In this document: positions 53,803 to 60,678 of the stretch, piece after piece
How the letters are laid out: each line of letters opens with the position of its first letter
Position numbering within the stretch: the first letter of the stretch is position 1
Origin: Clostridiales bacterium
GTDB taxonomy: Bacteria; Bacillota; Desulfotomaculia; Desulfotomaculales; VENG01
Direction of reading: 5' to 3'
DNA length: 64,000 bases
NCBI GenBank assembly: GCA_016278505.1
Contig: JADQBQ010000014.1
Coordinates: 62,001 to 126,000, forward strand
Notes under the pieces: generated by a model
Told to the model about the DNA's origin: nothing
What the model saw: the letters and a program-made list of their open reading frames with translations, nothing else
The model's database searches: none
Translations under genes and position numbers: made by a program

Positions 53803-53979
53803 TTATTTTTTCTTTTCATTCCACTGAAACTTTTGATAATCAGCTATATGTTGATCTAACTGGCGACTAAGCTCAAGCATTTTTTCACTGGAAAAAGATG
53901 ATGCAGGCAAGTTGTTTAAAATAAGGCGCAGCTCTTCAATTTTTTCTTCAACAAGTGACTTTTTTTCATTAGTACTCAA
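53803..53979 (-). CDS. Spo0E-like aspartyl-phosphate phosphatase
   Basis: 58 residues from a TTG start with AGGGTGA five bases upstream (the open frame continues 20 codons further with an unlikely Cys-rich sequence). The pattern IEELRLILNN...SSEKMLELSRQLDQHI matches Spo0E, whose SQELD-type motif (here SRQLD) removes phosphate from Spo0A~P and delays sporulation. Divergent from the XRE gene. Confidence 0.88.
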   Translation of the reverse strand: MSTNEKKSLVEEKIEELRLILNNLPASSFSSEKMLELSRQLDQHIADYQKFQWNEKKK

Positions 53980-54033
53980 ACATATCACCCTAACACGAGG
54001 AATAAAGACACACTTTTTGCACAAGATACATAA

Positions 54034-54060
54034 TGTCACCGTTCACAATTATATGTGACA
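54034..54060. promoter_or_regulatory. Inverted repeat between divergent spo0E-like and XRE genes
   Basis: TGTCAC and GTGACA arms separated by 15 bases; AT-rich. Possible operator for the XRE regulator or Spo0A-type control; unproven. Confidence 0.35.
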
Positions 54061-54154
54061 AATAGTAGCCTGTCAATGATCTAGTTACACATTGTGTGCC
54101 CCCAAATTAAAGCAGGTGTCATTCTGTGTTAGTATAAATAAGGGTGAAGATTCC

Positions 54155-54541
54155 ATGTCAAGATTTCCTCAGCGTCTAAAGCTATTGAGGGAAGAAAAAC
54201 AATTATATCAGAAAGATTTGGCGAAAGCTCTCGACCTCTCGCGTTCCACCATAACAGCCTATGAATCCGGCAAAAGAGAGCCTGACCAGAACACACTGAA
54301 CCGGATTGCAAATTTATTCGATGTTTCGGTGGATTACCTTATGGGGCGCACAGAATTTCGCAAATTCCCTTCGCATGAGGAAGATTTCATTGATCTATCG
54401 TATATACCACCCAGGGATCTGGACACCGTTTTACGTGAGACCAATGTCACATTCAACGGAACACCGCTAACTGAAGAAGACAAAGAAGATCTAATCGAAC
54501 TCATAAAAGTAGCTTTAAAGACCATCAAAAAAAGGAAATAA
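54155..54541 (+). CDS. XRE-family helix-turn-helix regulator
   Basis: 128 residues. An N-terminal HTH (RLKLLREEKQLYQKDLAKAL, SRSTITAYESGKREP) as in SinR/Xre, ending in VDYLMGRTE, then a C-terminal helical part of unknown role. Start ATG with GGGTGA seven bases upstream. The Spo0E-like gene is divergent, so it may regulate sporulation timing; inference. Confidence 0.9.
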   Translation: MSRFPQRLKLLREEKQLYQKDLAKALDLSRSTITAYESGKREPDQNTLNRIANLFDVSVDYLMGRTEFRKFPSHEEDFIDLSYIPPRDLDTVLRETNVTFNGTPLTEEDKEDLIELIKVALKTIKKRK

Positions 54542-54608
54542 GCAAGGACGCAAGTGGGGACGGTTCTTGCTTGCCAGGTAAAATAAGTCAAAGGGGTGTG
54601 AACCGTTA

Positions 54609-55280
54609 ATGAAGAAAAAATCCATTTTGGTTATCGGGGCGGGCCGCTTCGGTCGCGGAGTCATCGAAGGCCTATATGAACAGGGCCACGACATATTTCT
54701 TATCGACAGAGACGAGGAAGCCCTGGACCATGTGCGGGACATGATCATCTCCGGAGCAATCATGGACGTGGGTGACGATGAAGAGGAACTGGCTCAGCTG
54801 GTGGGGCAAAAGAACTTTGACGAGGCCGTGGTGGCTATGGGGTCTGACTTTGAAGGCGCCCTGATTGCCACCAGTATCCTTAAAGAAGCAGAGGCCCGGG
54901 TATCCGTGAAGGCTTCCACCCGGAGAAGGGGTAATGTACTGGAAAAAATGGGCGCTGACAAGGTAGTCTTTCCGGAGCGGGACATGGGCCTGCGCCTGGC
55001 CCACACCATATCAGCCGAATCGGAGATAGACTTCCTGGAGCTACCCCGGGGGTTCGTCGTGGAACAACTGGAGGTGGGCCCCGGATTTGCGGAAAAAACT
55101 ATCTCCAAACTCGATACCACCAACCGGTTCGGTATCTCCATCTTAATGGTTTACCACAACGGGGAGCCTGAGCAGCCAACCCCCACCACACGCCTTACCC
55201 GAGGCGATATAATGATTGTCTTTGGCCAAAAAACAAAACTGCATCTGTTTGAAGCAGAAAATTTCGGCAAACGCAAATAA
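54609..55280 (+). CDS. TrkA/KtrA-type potassium channel regulatory protein
   Basis: 223 residues. RCK_N Rossmann domain (ILVIGAGRFGRGVIEGLY, acidic residue in FLIDRDEEA) and an RCK_C domain (about 140-215). Binds nucleotide and gates a K+ transporter whose membrane subunit is not in this window. The last codons and stop lie in a palindrome shared with the convergent antitoxin gene. Confidence 0.92.
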   Translation: MKKKSILVIGAGRFGRGVIEGLYEQGHDIFLIDRDEEALDHVRDMIISGAIMDVGDDEEELAQLVGQKNFDEAVVAMGSDFEGALIATSILKEAEARVSVKASTRRRGNVLEKMGADKVVFPERDMGLRLAHTISAESEIDFLELPRGFVVEQLEVGPGFAEKTISKLDTTNRFGISILMVYHNGEPEQPTPTTRLTRGDIMIVFGQKTKLHLFEAENFGKRK

Positions 55281-55324
55281 GTCAAGTTTTTGGTGCCTGT
55301 CACCAAAAACTTGACTTATTTGCG
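55272..55324. repeat. 24-bp-stem palindrome containing both convergent stop codons
   Basis: Arms starting CGCAAATAAGTCAAG, exact complements over 24 bases, loop CCTGT. Each arm encodes Arg-Lys-stop for the gene reading into it: the KtrA-like gene (plus) and the antitoxin (minus). Contains the GTGCC core of the RAYT palindromes. Confidence 0.9.
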
Positions 55325-55606
55325 GAATATAGATTTTTTTATCATTGTAAAGGTTTCCTCGAAATCCCGCATAGGTTTTCCTGCAGCTATTTCACGGTCA
55401 ACCTCCGACAACATCTGCCCCAACCGCTGTCGAGCCATCATCTTCTGATAGGCTTCATGGCTCATCACCACCAGATCGGCTTCGCCGTTCTTGGTCACAA
55501 CCACTGGAGCCTGGGTTTCATGGCACAGCTTGGAAAAAGAATTATAATCATGACGTATTGCTGTTGAAGACTTGATATTCGTAATAATATTGTCTTGCCC
55601 ACTCAT
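55316..55606 (-). CDS. Orphan Phd/YefM-type antitoxin
   Basis: 96 residues. ATG with GAGGTGG upstream, eight codons after the first possible start. The text APVVVTKNGEADLVVMSHEAY is the Phd/YefM DNA-binding fold. No toxin gene is adjacent: downstream is the palindrome and the convergent KtrA-like gene; upstream is a gap. Confidence 0.85.
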   Translation of the reverse strand: MSGQDNIITNIKSSTAIRHDYNSFSKLCHETQAPVVVTKNGEADLVVMSHEAYQKMMARQRLGQMLSEVDREIAAGKPMRDFEETFTMIKKSIFRK

Positions 55607-56009
55607 AAAATTCACCACCTCTTCAGCCATTATTGTGTCAATATTATATCATTTCATTAATCAAATTCAAGTACGGCATTTGATTGTCATTCTGAGTGCA
55701 GCGAAGAATCTGAGCAGAATGATATGAATCTGGACTAATCTTTTAACCCCTTAATCCCTAAACAATAGACACGAACAACATCCATTAACAAGCCATGACA
55801 TCAACCCAAAACCCACCTAACTTATCTATCCATCCTGCAAATCCTGCAATCCCCCGCCCCACAAGCACTCAAGGCAAATTTAAACCCAAAGTATTGACTT
55901 CACCCTCCGGGTAAATTAAGCTATATATCAACCGGCAAACATCTGTTTGGGGAAGTGCCGAGCAGCCGGTCTCGACCTCTCCCGCTCGAAGAAAGGAGGA
56001 TAGATAAAA
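55607..56009. other. Gap with a CATTCTGAG repeat and an array remnant
   Basis: Contains TCATTCTGAGTGCAGCGAAG (a kind of dispersed repeat; a diverged relative is near 60365), a reverse ATCCTGCAAATCCTGCAATC remnant near 55830, and the promoter region of the DUF1659 gene. No gene recognised. Confidence 0.5.
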
Positions 56010-56237
56010 ATGCCAATAGTAAATGTTCCCACTGAAGCTGTGGTCCGCCTCCGCTTCCAAGTAGGCACCGACGGTCAAGGTAACCCGGAATTCAGCAACA
56101 AAAACCTGCACAACATCAAGCCGGCCGCTCTAGATGCCGACCTGCACGAAGTAGCCCAGGCACTGGCCGGACTGGTACAGGATCCCCTGGACTCCGTAAC
56201 TCGCATCGACACCGGAGAACTAATCAACCAGGCGTAG
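56010..56237 (+). CDS. DUF1659 family protein
   Basis: 75 residues (VVRLRFQVGTDGQGNPEFSN). Small, no signal peptide. GAAAGGAGG ribosome site. First member of the DUF1659-DUF2922-YvrJ-amidase-HTH cassette, which is GC-rich compared with its surroundings. Function unknown. Confidence 0.82.
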   Translation: MPIVNVPTEAVVRLRFQVGTDGQGNPEFSNKNLHNIKPAALDADLHEVAQALAGLVQDPLDSVTRIDTGELINQA

Positions 56238-56259
56238 TTTAGCGCTGCACCAACAATGT

Positions 56260-56335
56260 GCCATGGGGACGGTTCGAGCGTCCCCGAAGCGCAGCGAAAG
56301 GCCGTCAGGGAAGACGATGGAACTGTCCCCGTGGC
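56260..56335. repeat. GGGGACGGTTC hairpin 1 in the DUF cassette
   Basis: Arms GCCATGGGGACGGTTC / GAACTGTCCCCGTGGC, internal inverted parts around GCGTCCCC. A second copy lies one gene downstream. Confidence 0.75.
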
Positions 56336-56384
56336 TTAGCGCTGCCAAAACCACAATTCCAACTAACCCGAAAGGAGGGAAAAT

Positions 56385-56618
56385 ATGCCTATCACCACCA
56401 GCCAAACCCTGCGCATGGTATTCAGGAGCCAGGGGGGCACCAGCATGACCATCAGCCTGGACAACCCCCGCACCGACGTTACCGCCGCCGAAATCGAAAC
56501 CGTCATGGACACCATCATTACCAAAAACATCTTCAGCACCAACGGCGGAGACCTCGCCAGCAAATACGACATTAAAGTAGTGGACAGGACCACCAACGAC
56601 CTCTACGACCCCGCGTAG
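56385..56618 (+). CDS. DUF2922 family protein
   Basis: 77 residues (MPITTSQTLRMVFRSQGG, SLDNPRTDVTAAEIETVMD). AAAGGAGGG ribosome site. The DUF2922 family nearly always sits next to DUF1659 and YvrJ in Firmicutes; function unknown. Followed by a hairpin AAGGAGGGCTT/AAGCCCTCCT. Confidence 0.85.
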   Translation: MPITTSQTLRMVFRSQGGTSMTISLDNPRTDVTAAEIETVMDTIITKNIFSTNGGDLASKYDIKVVDRTTNDLYDPA

Positions 56619-56626
56619 TCCCAACA

Positions 56627-56652
56627 AAGGAGGGCTTTAAAAAGCCCTCCTA
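56627..56652 (+). terminator. Hairpin after the DUF2922 gene
   Basis: AAGGAGGGCTT/AAGCCCTCCT perfect stem with a TAAA loop; no T tract, so attenuator or structure rather than strong terminator. Confidence 0.5.
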
Positions 56653-56672
56653 CACAACTACCGACCAGCGGT

Positions 56673-56728
56673 GCCATGGGGACGGTTCGAGCGTCTCCAA
56701 AGTGAGACGATGGAACTGTCCCCGTGGC
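56673..56728. repeat. GGGGACGGTTC hairpin 2 in the DUF cassette
   Basis: Same arms as hairpin 1 with a shorter, partly different loop segment (GCGTCTCC...GAGACGATG). Confidence 0.75.
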
Positions 56729-56775
56729 TTAGCGACTTTCCACATCTTAAAACTATCCCAAAGGAGGACCTTTAA

Positions 56776-56928
56776 ATGGAAGACATTCTACAAGGCGTCG
56801 CCAACGTAGGCTTTCCCATCGCCGTGGCCGCCTACCTCCTGGTACGCATAGAAAACAAACTGGATGACCTTTCACTCAGCATCCACCAACTGGCCCGGGT
56901 GGTCAGCGAAAAAGAAACAGGAGGATAA
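56776..56928 (+). CDS. YvrJ family small membrane protein
   Basis: 50 residues: MEDILQGVANVGFPIAVAAY then LLVRIENKLDDLS, the YvrJ pattern of one membrane helix followed by a polar helix. AAAGGAGG eight bases upstream of the ATG. Holin-like size; it precedes an amidase by four bases, an arrangement that would suit release of a lytic enzyme, but this is inference. Confidence 0.85.
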   Translation: MEDILQGVANVGFPIAVAAYLLVRIENKLDDLSLSIHQLARVVSEKETGG

Positions 56929-56932
56929 ATAA

Positions 56933-57517
56933 ATGCAATACACACATATAGTTGTGCACCACACCGGTGCCGAAGAAAAAGACGCCGAACAAGTTAAGCA
57001 GTACCACCTGTCCCTGGGCTGGCGCGACATAGGATACAACTACATTATAGAACGCAGCGGCAGCATAGTTGATGGCCGCCCGCCTGGCATCCCCGGAGCC
57101 CATTGCCGGGCCCAAGGCATGAACCGGTGCGCTCTGGGCGTGGCCGTGCTGGGAAACATGGAAAACCACCCCATGCTGCCTGCCCAGCACCAGGCCCTGT
57201 TAAAACTGCTGCAAAAGCTGGCCCGCCGGCACGACATCCCGGCAGAAAACATACTAGGCCACCGGGAAGTACCCGGGACCGCCACAGCCTGCCCCGGACG
57301 ATTCACAGACATGCAAGCCCTGCGCTCCGGCCCGGCCCGCGGCACGCTCCCTAATGGCTTTGGGAATAAAATCGGGGACATTCCCCCAAAGGCCCCAGAC
57401 GTCCTCTGGCGCGTGCAGGTAGGTGCCTTCTCCACCAGGGAAAACGCAGAAGCATACGCCCAAAGTCTAAAACAAAAGGGCATAGACGCCTTCGTGGTAA
57501 GTAAAAAAGGAGGATAA
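56933..57517 (+). CDS. N-acetylmuramoyl-L-alanine amidase with SPOR domain
   Basis: 194 residues. Amidase_2/PGRP fold with zinc ligands in IVVHHTG and in LGHREVPGTATACPG, and the catalytic Tyr region in IGYNYIIERSG. A SPOR-like C-terminus (WRVQVGAFSTRENAEAYA) binds denuded glycan. No signal peptide, so release may need the YvrJ protein. Ribosome site GGAGG overlaps the end of the YvrJ gene. Confidence 0.9.
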   Translation: MQYTHIVVHHTGAEEKDAEQVKQYHLSLGWRDIGYNYIIERSGSIVDGRPPGIPGAHCRAQGMNRCALGVAVLGNMENHPMLPAQHQALLKLLQKLARRHDIPAENILGHREVPGTATACPGRFTDMQALRSGPARGTLPNGFGNKIGDIPPKAPDVLWRVQVGAFSTRENAEAYAQSLKQKGIDAFVVSKKGG

Positions 57518-57519
57518 AC

Positions 57520-57891
57520 GTGAACCTAATCAAGGTAAATATTCAATCAGGCGAAGTGCGGGAAAACAAAATACAAGAATACTGGGTCCGGGCGCCGGTG
57601 CACCACCACACACCAGCCCCGGACCGCCGGCCGGCCCCTGCCCCGCAGTCCCACCACGGTAAAGAGTCCTTACCCGAAACAAAAGACCCCGAGCTAATGG
57701 CCCGGGTGAAAAAATTTCGAAGCAATACAAAAAGACTTTCCAACTCCTGGGAGGACGACGAACTCTACCACCTGGCAATACTCATCAGCCACCACAAAAT
57801 GTCCGTCAAACAGGCCGCCTACCACCTGGGCCGCACCCCCGACGCCTGCAAATACATGTCCCGCCGCCTAAAAACCGCGGGGGTGATTTAG
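57520..57891 (+). CDS. Helix-turn-helix-like protein, unknown
   Basis: 123 residues from a GTG (GGAGG seven bases upstream). The N-terminal half is Pro/His-rich and probably disordered; the C-terminal half (SWEDDELYHLAILISHHKMS, VKQAAYHLGRTPDACKYMS) looks like a Myb/SANT-type helical domain. Last gene of the cassette. Its last 20 codons are duplicated at 61783-61843. Confidence 0.7.
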   Translation: MNLIKVNIQSGEVRENKIQEYWVRAPVHHHTPAPDRRPAPAPQSHHGKESLPETKDPELMARVKKFRSNTKRLSNSWEDDELYHLAILISHHKMSVKQAAYHLGRTPDACKYMSRRLKTAGVI

Positions 57892-57974
57892 CTTGGTATT
57901 TGTAGCAAAGTACACAAAATGGTAGACTGACGAAAAAATAAAGAATTCCCGCATCAATAAAGGAGGTTTTAGAA

Positions 57975-58068
57975 ATGTCCACCCCTGGTTCAAAGATACT
58001 ATGGATTATGTGAAAAACTACAGCTATACGAGAAACATAAAGTGAGAGAATACTGGATTGTCAACTAC
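57975..58068 (+). pseudogene. Remnant of a Uma2-family nuclease gene
   Basis: After AGGAGG and an ATG there is a frame break, then text EKLQLYEKHKVREYWIVNY (58012 on), which is a typical Uma2 (DUF820) segment. The rest of the gene is missing; galE follows at once. Confidence 0.5.
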
Positions 58069-58083
58069 CTTTTACCTTATCCC

Positions 58084-59076
58084 TCATACATACCCCTTCT
58101 CAAACCGCCAGGCATCCCGGCACATATCCAGCAAATCCCGTTCAGCTGTCCAGCCCAATTCTCTTTTTGCTTTTGAAGCATCAGCGTAACACTCGGCAAT
58201 ATCACCCGGCCTGCGATCTACAATTTCATAGGGCACCTCAATACCATTCGCCTCTCCAAAGGCCTGCACTAACTGTAAAACTGAAGTTCCTTGTCCAGTC
58301 CCCAGGTTATAAATATGTACTCCTGATGTCAACTTATCTAATGCAACCACATGCCCTTCGGCCAGATCCATCACATGAATATAATCCCTAACACCTGTGC
58401 CATCTATAGTTGGATAGTCATTACCAAAGACACGAAGCTTGCCCAGCTTCCCCTTCGCCACCTGTGTCACATACGGCATCAGGTTGTTGGGAATACCGGT
58501 AGGCGCTTCACCAATTAATCCGCTTTCATGAGCTCCCACCGGGTTAAAATACCTTAACAGGGAAACGGAAAACTCAGACTTTGATTTGGCTGCATCAGTA
58601 AGCATCCGCTCACTTATGGCTTTGGTTTCACCATACGGATTCGTGGTTGGAAGTAAATCCATGGTCTCCACAAAGGGAACTTCGTTTTCTCCATACACGG
58701 TGGCTGATGAGCTAAATACAAATTTCCTCACACCGTACTTCAGGCAGGCCTTGCTTAAAACTATAGTACTTACCAAATTATTATAATAATAGGCAAGCGG
58801 TTTTTCCACCGACTCACCCACCGCCTTCAGACCGGCAAAATGAATAACGCCATCTATCTGGTGAGTGGCAAAAATGCTGTCCACCGCTGCTTCATCGGTC
58901 ACGTCTACCTTATAAAAAGTAACATCCTTATCTGTTATCTGTTTTACTTTATCTAAGGTCTCAGCCTTACTATTACAAAGATTATCAGCGACAATCACCG
59001 TATGCCCTGCTTCCAGCAAAGCAACACAGGTGTGTGAGCCTATATATCCGGCACCACCGGCAACTAAAATTCTCAT
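58084..59076 (-). CDS. galE: UDP-glucose 4-epimerase
   Basis: 330 residues. NAD-binding GGAGYIGSH, catalytic Ser-Tyr-Lys (FSSSATVYG and NPYGETK), and C-terminal NLGTGQGTSVLQLV with ELGWTAERDL. Interconverts UDP-glucose and UDP-galactose, so it follows from GalU in this window. It stands alone between remnants of other genes. Confidence 0.95.
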   Translation of the reverse strand: MRILVAGGAGYIGSHTCVALLEAGHTVIVADNLCNSKAETLDKVKQITDKDVTFYKVDVTDEAAVDSIFATHQIDGVIHFAGLKAVGESVEKPLAYYYNNLVSTIVLSKACLKYGVRKFVFSSSATVYGENEVPFVETMDLLPTTNPYGETKAISERMLTDAAKSKSEFSVSLLRYFNPVGAHESGLIGEAPTGIPNNLMPYVTQVAKGKLGKLRVFGNDYPTIDGTGVRDYIHVMDLAEGHVVALDKLTSGVHIYNLGTGQGTSVLQLVQAFGEANGIEVPYEIVDRRPGDIAECYADASKAKRELGWTAERDLLDMCRDAWRFEKGYV

Positions 59077-59121
59077 GGGATGATAATCAACCTTTCTAAA
59101 CTCTACACTTTATAGACAGGA

Positions 59122-59185
59122 TTACATAAATGTCTCCCATATATTATATGTATTAGCCTCATTCATAATTTTTCCTCCCCGGATA
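59122..59185 (-). pseudogene. Duplicated 5' end of the SEC-C/DUF1841 gene
   Basis: 59 bases matching 61692-61750 (about 90%), including the GGAGG ribosome site and the first 13 codons (MNEANTYNIWETF), then a stop (TAA). Reads minus, like the parent. Confidence 0.75.
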
Positions 59186-59211
59186 TAACATTAAAAACAC
59201 AATTCCAGCCT

Positions 59212-59367
59212 TCACACAACCGCAAGAACCGGTTCCCATGGCAAGTTAAATTTCAACAAGCCTATAAGAATATCAACTACCTCTTCTACAATATCTTTTG
59301 GGGCCTGTTCAAAGAAGATTGCCTTTCTTGCAGAAATATCCAACGATTTAACTTGCTCTCTGGACAA
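59212..59367 (-). pseudogene. C-terminal remnant of a PemK/MazF-type toxin
   Basis: A frame of 51 codons with text EQVKSLDISARKAIFFEQAP then VVDILIGLLKF, which resembles the last third of PemK/MazF toxins (family QVKSLDWRARKA). The N-terminal two thirds are absent, and a small palindrome begins at the break point. No AUG start with a ribosome site. Confidence 0.5.
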
Positions 59368-59369
59368 CC

Positions 59370-59392
59370 CTTGAATAAGTGAATTATTCAAG
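59370..59392. repeat. Short palindrome CTTGAATAA...TTATTCAAG, copy 1
   Basis: CTTGAATAA-GTGAA-TTATTCAAG; an identical 23-base copy lies at 60634-60656. It sits at the break of the MazF-like remnant. Confidence 0.8.
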
Positions 59393-59461
59393 CCTGAACA
59401 TCCCAGCTATTTCATTTGACTTTTTTCACCAGTCCCGAACCGTCCCCGTGGCAGGTTTAAA

Positions 59462-59490
59462 TTGACAATTCTGTTGAACATGCGTATACT
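59462..59490 (+). promoter_or_regulatory. Promoter of the AbrB-RelE toxin-antitoxin pair
   Basis: TTGACA, 17 bases, TATACT; close to consensus SigA. The antitoxin ATG lies 60 bases downstream. Confidence 0.8.
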
Positions 59491-59549
59491 CAAAGTAAGG
59501 AAACCAAGCTTCCTTGCTCGCATCATTATAATGGAAGGAGCATATACTG

Positions 59550-59942
59550 ATGTTAAAAAGTAGAGTAGAACAGGAGAAAACTCCTATGGAAAAACGCCGA
59601 ATTCATATTTCATCAAAACGGCAAATAACGATTCCATCTAAATACTATGAAGCTTTAGGCCTGTCAAATGAGGTTGACTGTATCTATGCAAACAACATGC
59701 TCATTCTAACTCCCGTGAGAAAGGATAACCCGGCATTTGCAGAGCAGATACTGTCAGATCTTGTCAAACAGGGGTATTCTGGCCAGAAATTATTAGATGA
59801 GTTTAGGCGCATCAGCCGCCAGGTACGTCCGGCTGTAGAAAAACTCATCGAAGAAGCTGATGCATTGGCAAAAAAAGCCTCTACAAATTATATGGACCGT
59901 ACCGATGACATTTTTGGAATCGATGATGAAACGGAGGCTTAA
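59550..59942 (+). CDS. AbrB/SpoVT-like antitoxin
   Basis: 130 residues. N-terminal swapped-hairpin DNA-binding domain (HISSKRQITIPSKYYEALGL), then a helical tail that would bind the toxin. The first ATG has AAGGAG nine bases upstream; an ATG 12 codons later has GGAG as well, so either start is possible. Stop lies two bases before the toxin ATG. Confidence 0.87.
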   Translation: MLKSRVEQEKTPMEKRRIHISSKRQITIPSKYYEALGLSNEVDCIYANNMLILTPVRKDNPAFAEQILSDLVKQGYSGQKLLDEFRRISRQVRPAVEKLIEEADALAKKASTNYMDRTDDIFGIDDETEA

Positions 59943-59944
59943 GA

Positions 59945-60238
59945 ATGCTTCCGGTAATCTACACACCCAACGCTGAAAAATATTTTAGAAAACTAAAAGA
60001 CAAGACCCTTAAAAAAATATTCAAAGAAGCAGTGAAAGACATTAGGAAAAACCCTACTATTGGAGAAGCTAAAACCGGTGATTTAAGTGGTCTATACAGT
60101 CTTGATATCCACTATAACCACACTAATTATGAATTGGCCTATTGGATTTCTAAACTAGAAAATGGCGATGTGGTTGTTATCATCATGGCCGGTACTAGAG
60201 AAAACTTTTATAAAGAACTTAAGCGATACCTGAAATAA
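59945..60238 (+). CDS. RelE/ParE-superfamily toxin
   Basis: 97 residues. RelE-fold text (IYTPNAEKYFRKLKDKTLKK, GLYSLDIHYNHTNYELAYWI, RENFYKELKRYL). It should cut mRNA or block gyrase; which cannot be told. Partner of the AbrB-type antitoxin directly upstream; intact over its full length. Confidence 0.85.
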   Translation: MLPVIYTPNAEKYFRKLKDKTLKKIFKEAVKDIRKNPTIGEAKTGDLSGLYSLDIHYNHTNYELAYWISKLENGDVVVIIMAGTRENFYKELKRYLK

Positions 60239-60458
60239 GTAATCGCTTTTTTAACACGCCGGGGGACTGATCCACCTGGGAGAAAAAGGAAAGGCTTGAT
60301 GTCCTTCCTTTGACGACCCGGGCACCAGCCACAGGGAACGTCCGAGATGCTGAAGAAGTCCAGGTTCGTGTCATTCTGAATGAAACGAAGTGAAATGAAG
60401 AATATATCATGAGGACAACCCGGGTGACAGGGGTGTGTTTTGACTTCGCTGTTCAGAT

Positions 60459-60485
60459 TCTAAAAAAGCCCTATGGGGGCTGCGT
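60459..60485 (-). terminator. Hairpin AGCCCCCATAGGGCT with minus-strand T tract
   Basis: Stem AGCCC/GGGCT followed on the minus strand by six Ts; possible terminator for the SEC-C gene. Confidence 0.5.
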
Positions 60486-60630
60486 GAATAAATTCCCGGC
60501 CGTTAAAAGCACATGATAAATGCCTGTTTTGCTTTTTTCCCCTGGCTGTTCTTGGCATGTATTATACACCCCTATTTGATTATAACACTTTTTTAGGGTG
60601 CTACCATCCAAAGGATTACAGGTACCTTAC

Positions 60631-60659
60631 AGGCTTGAATAAGTGAATTATTCAAGCCT
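60631..60659. repeat. Short palindrome CTTGAATAA...TTATTCAAG, copy 2
   Basis: AGGCTTGAATAA-GTGAA-TTATTCAAGCCT, a 12-bp stem. Lies at the end of the SEC-C gene. Confidence 0.8.
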
Positions 60660-60678
60660 GACCCCAAGGTTTTCACCT

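Larger units (their letters stand above)
60239..60678. other. Gap with remnants of repeats
   Basis: Contains TGTCATTCTGAATG-type repeat (60365-60410) and short palindromes; no gene recognised. Confidence 0.4.
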
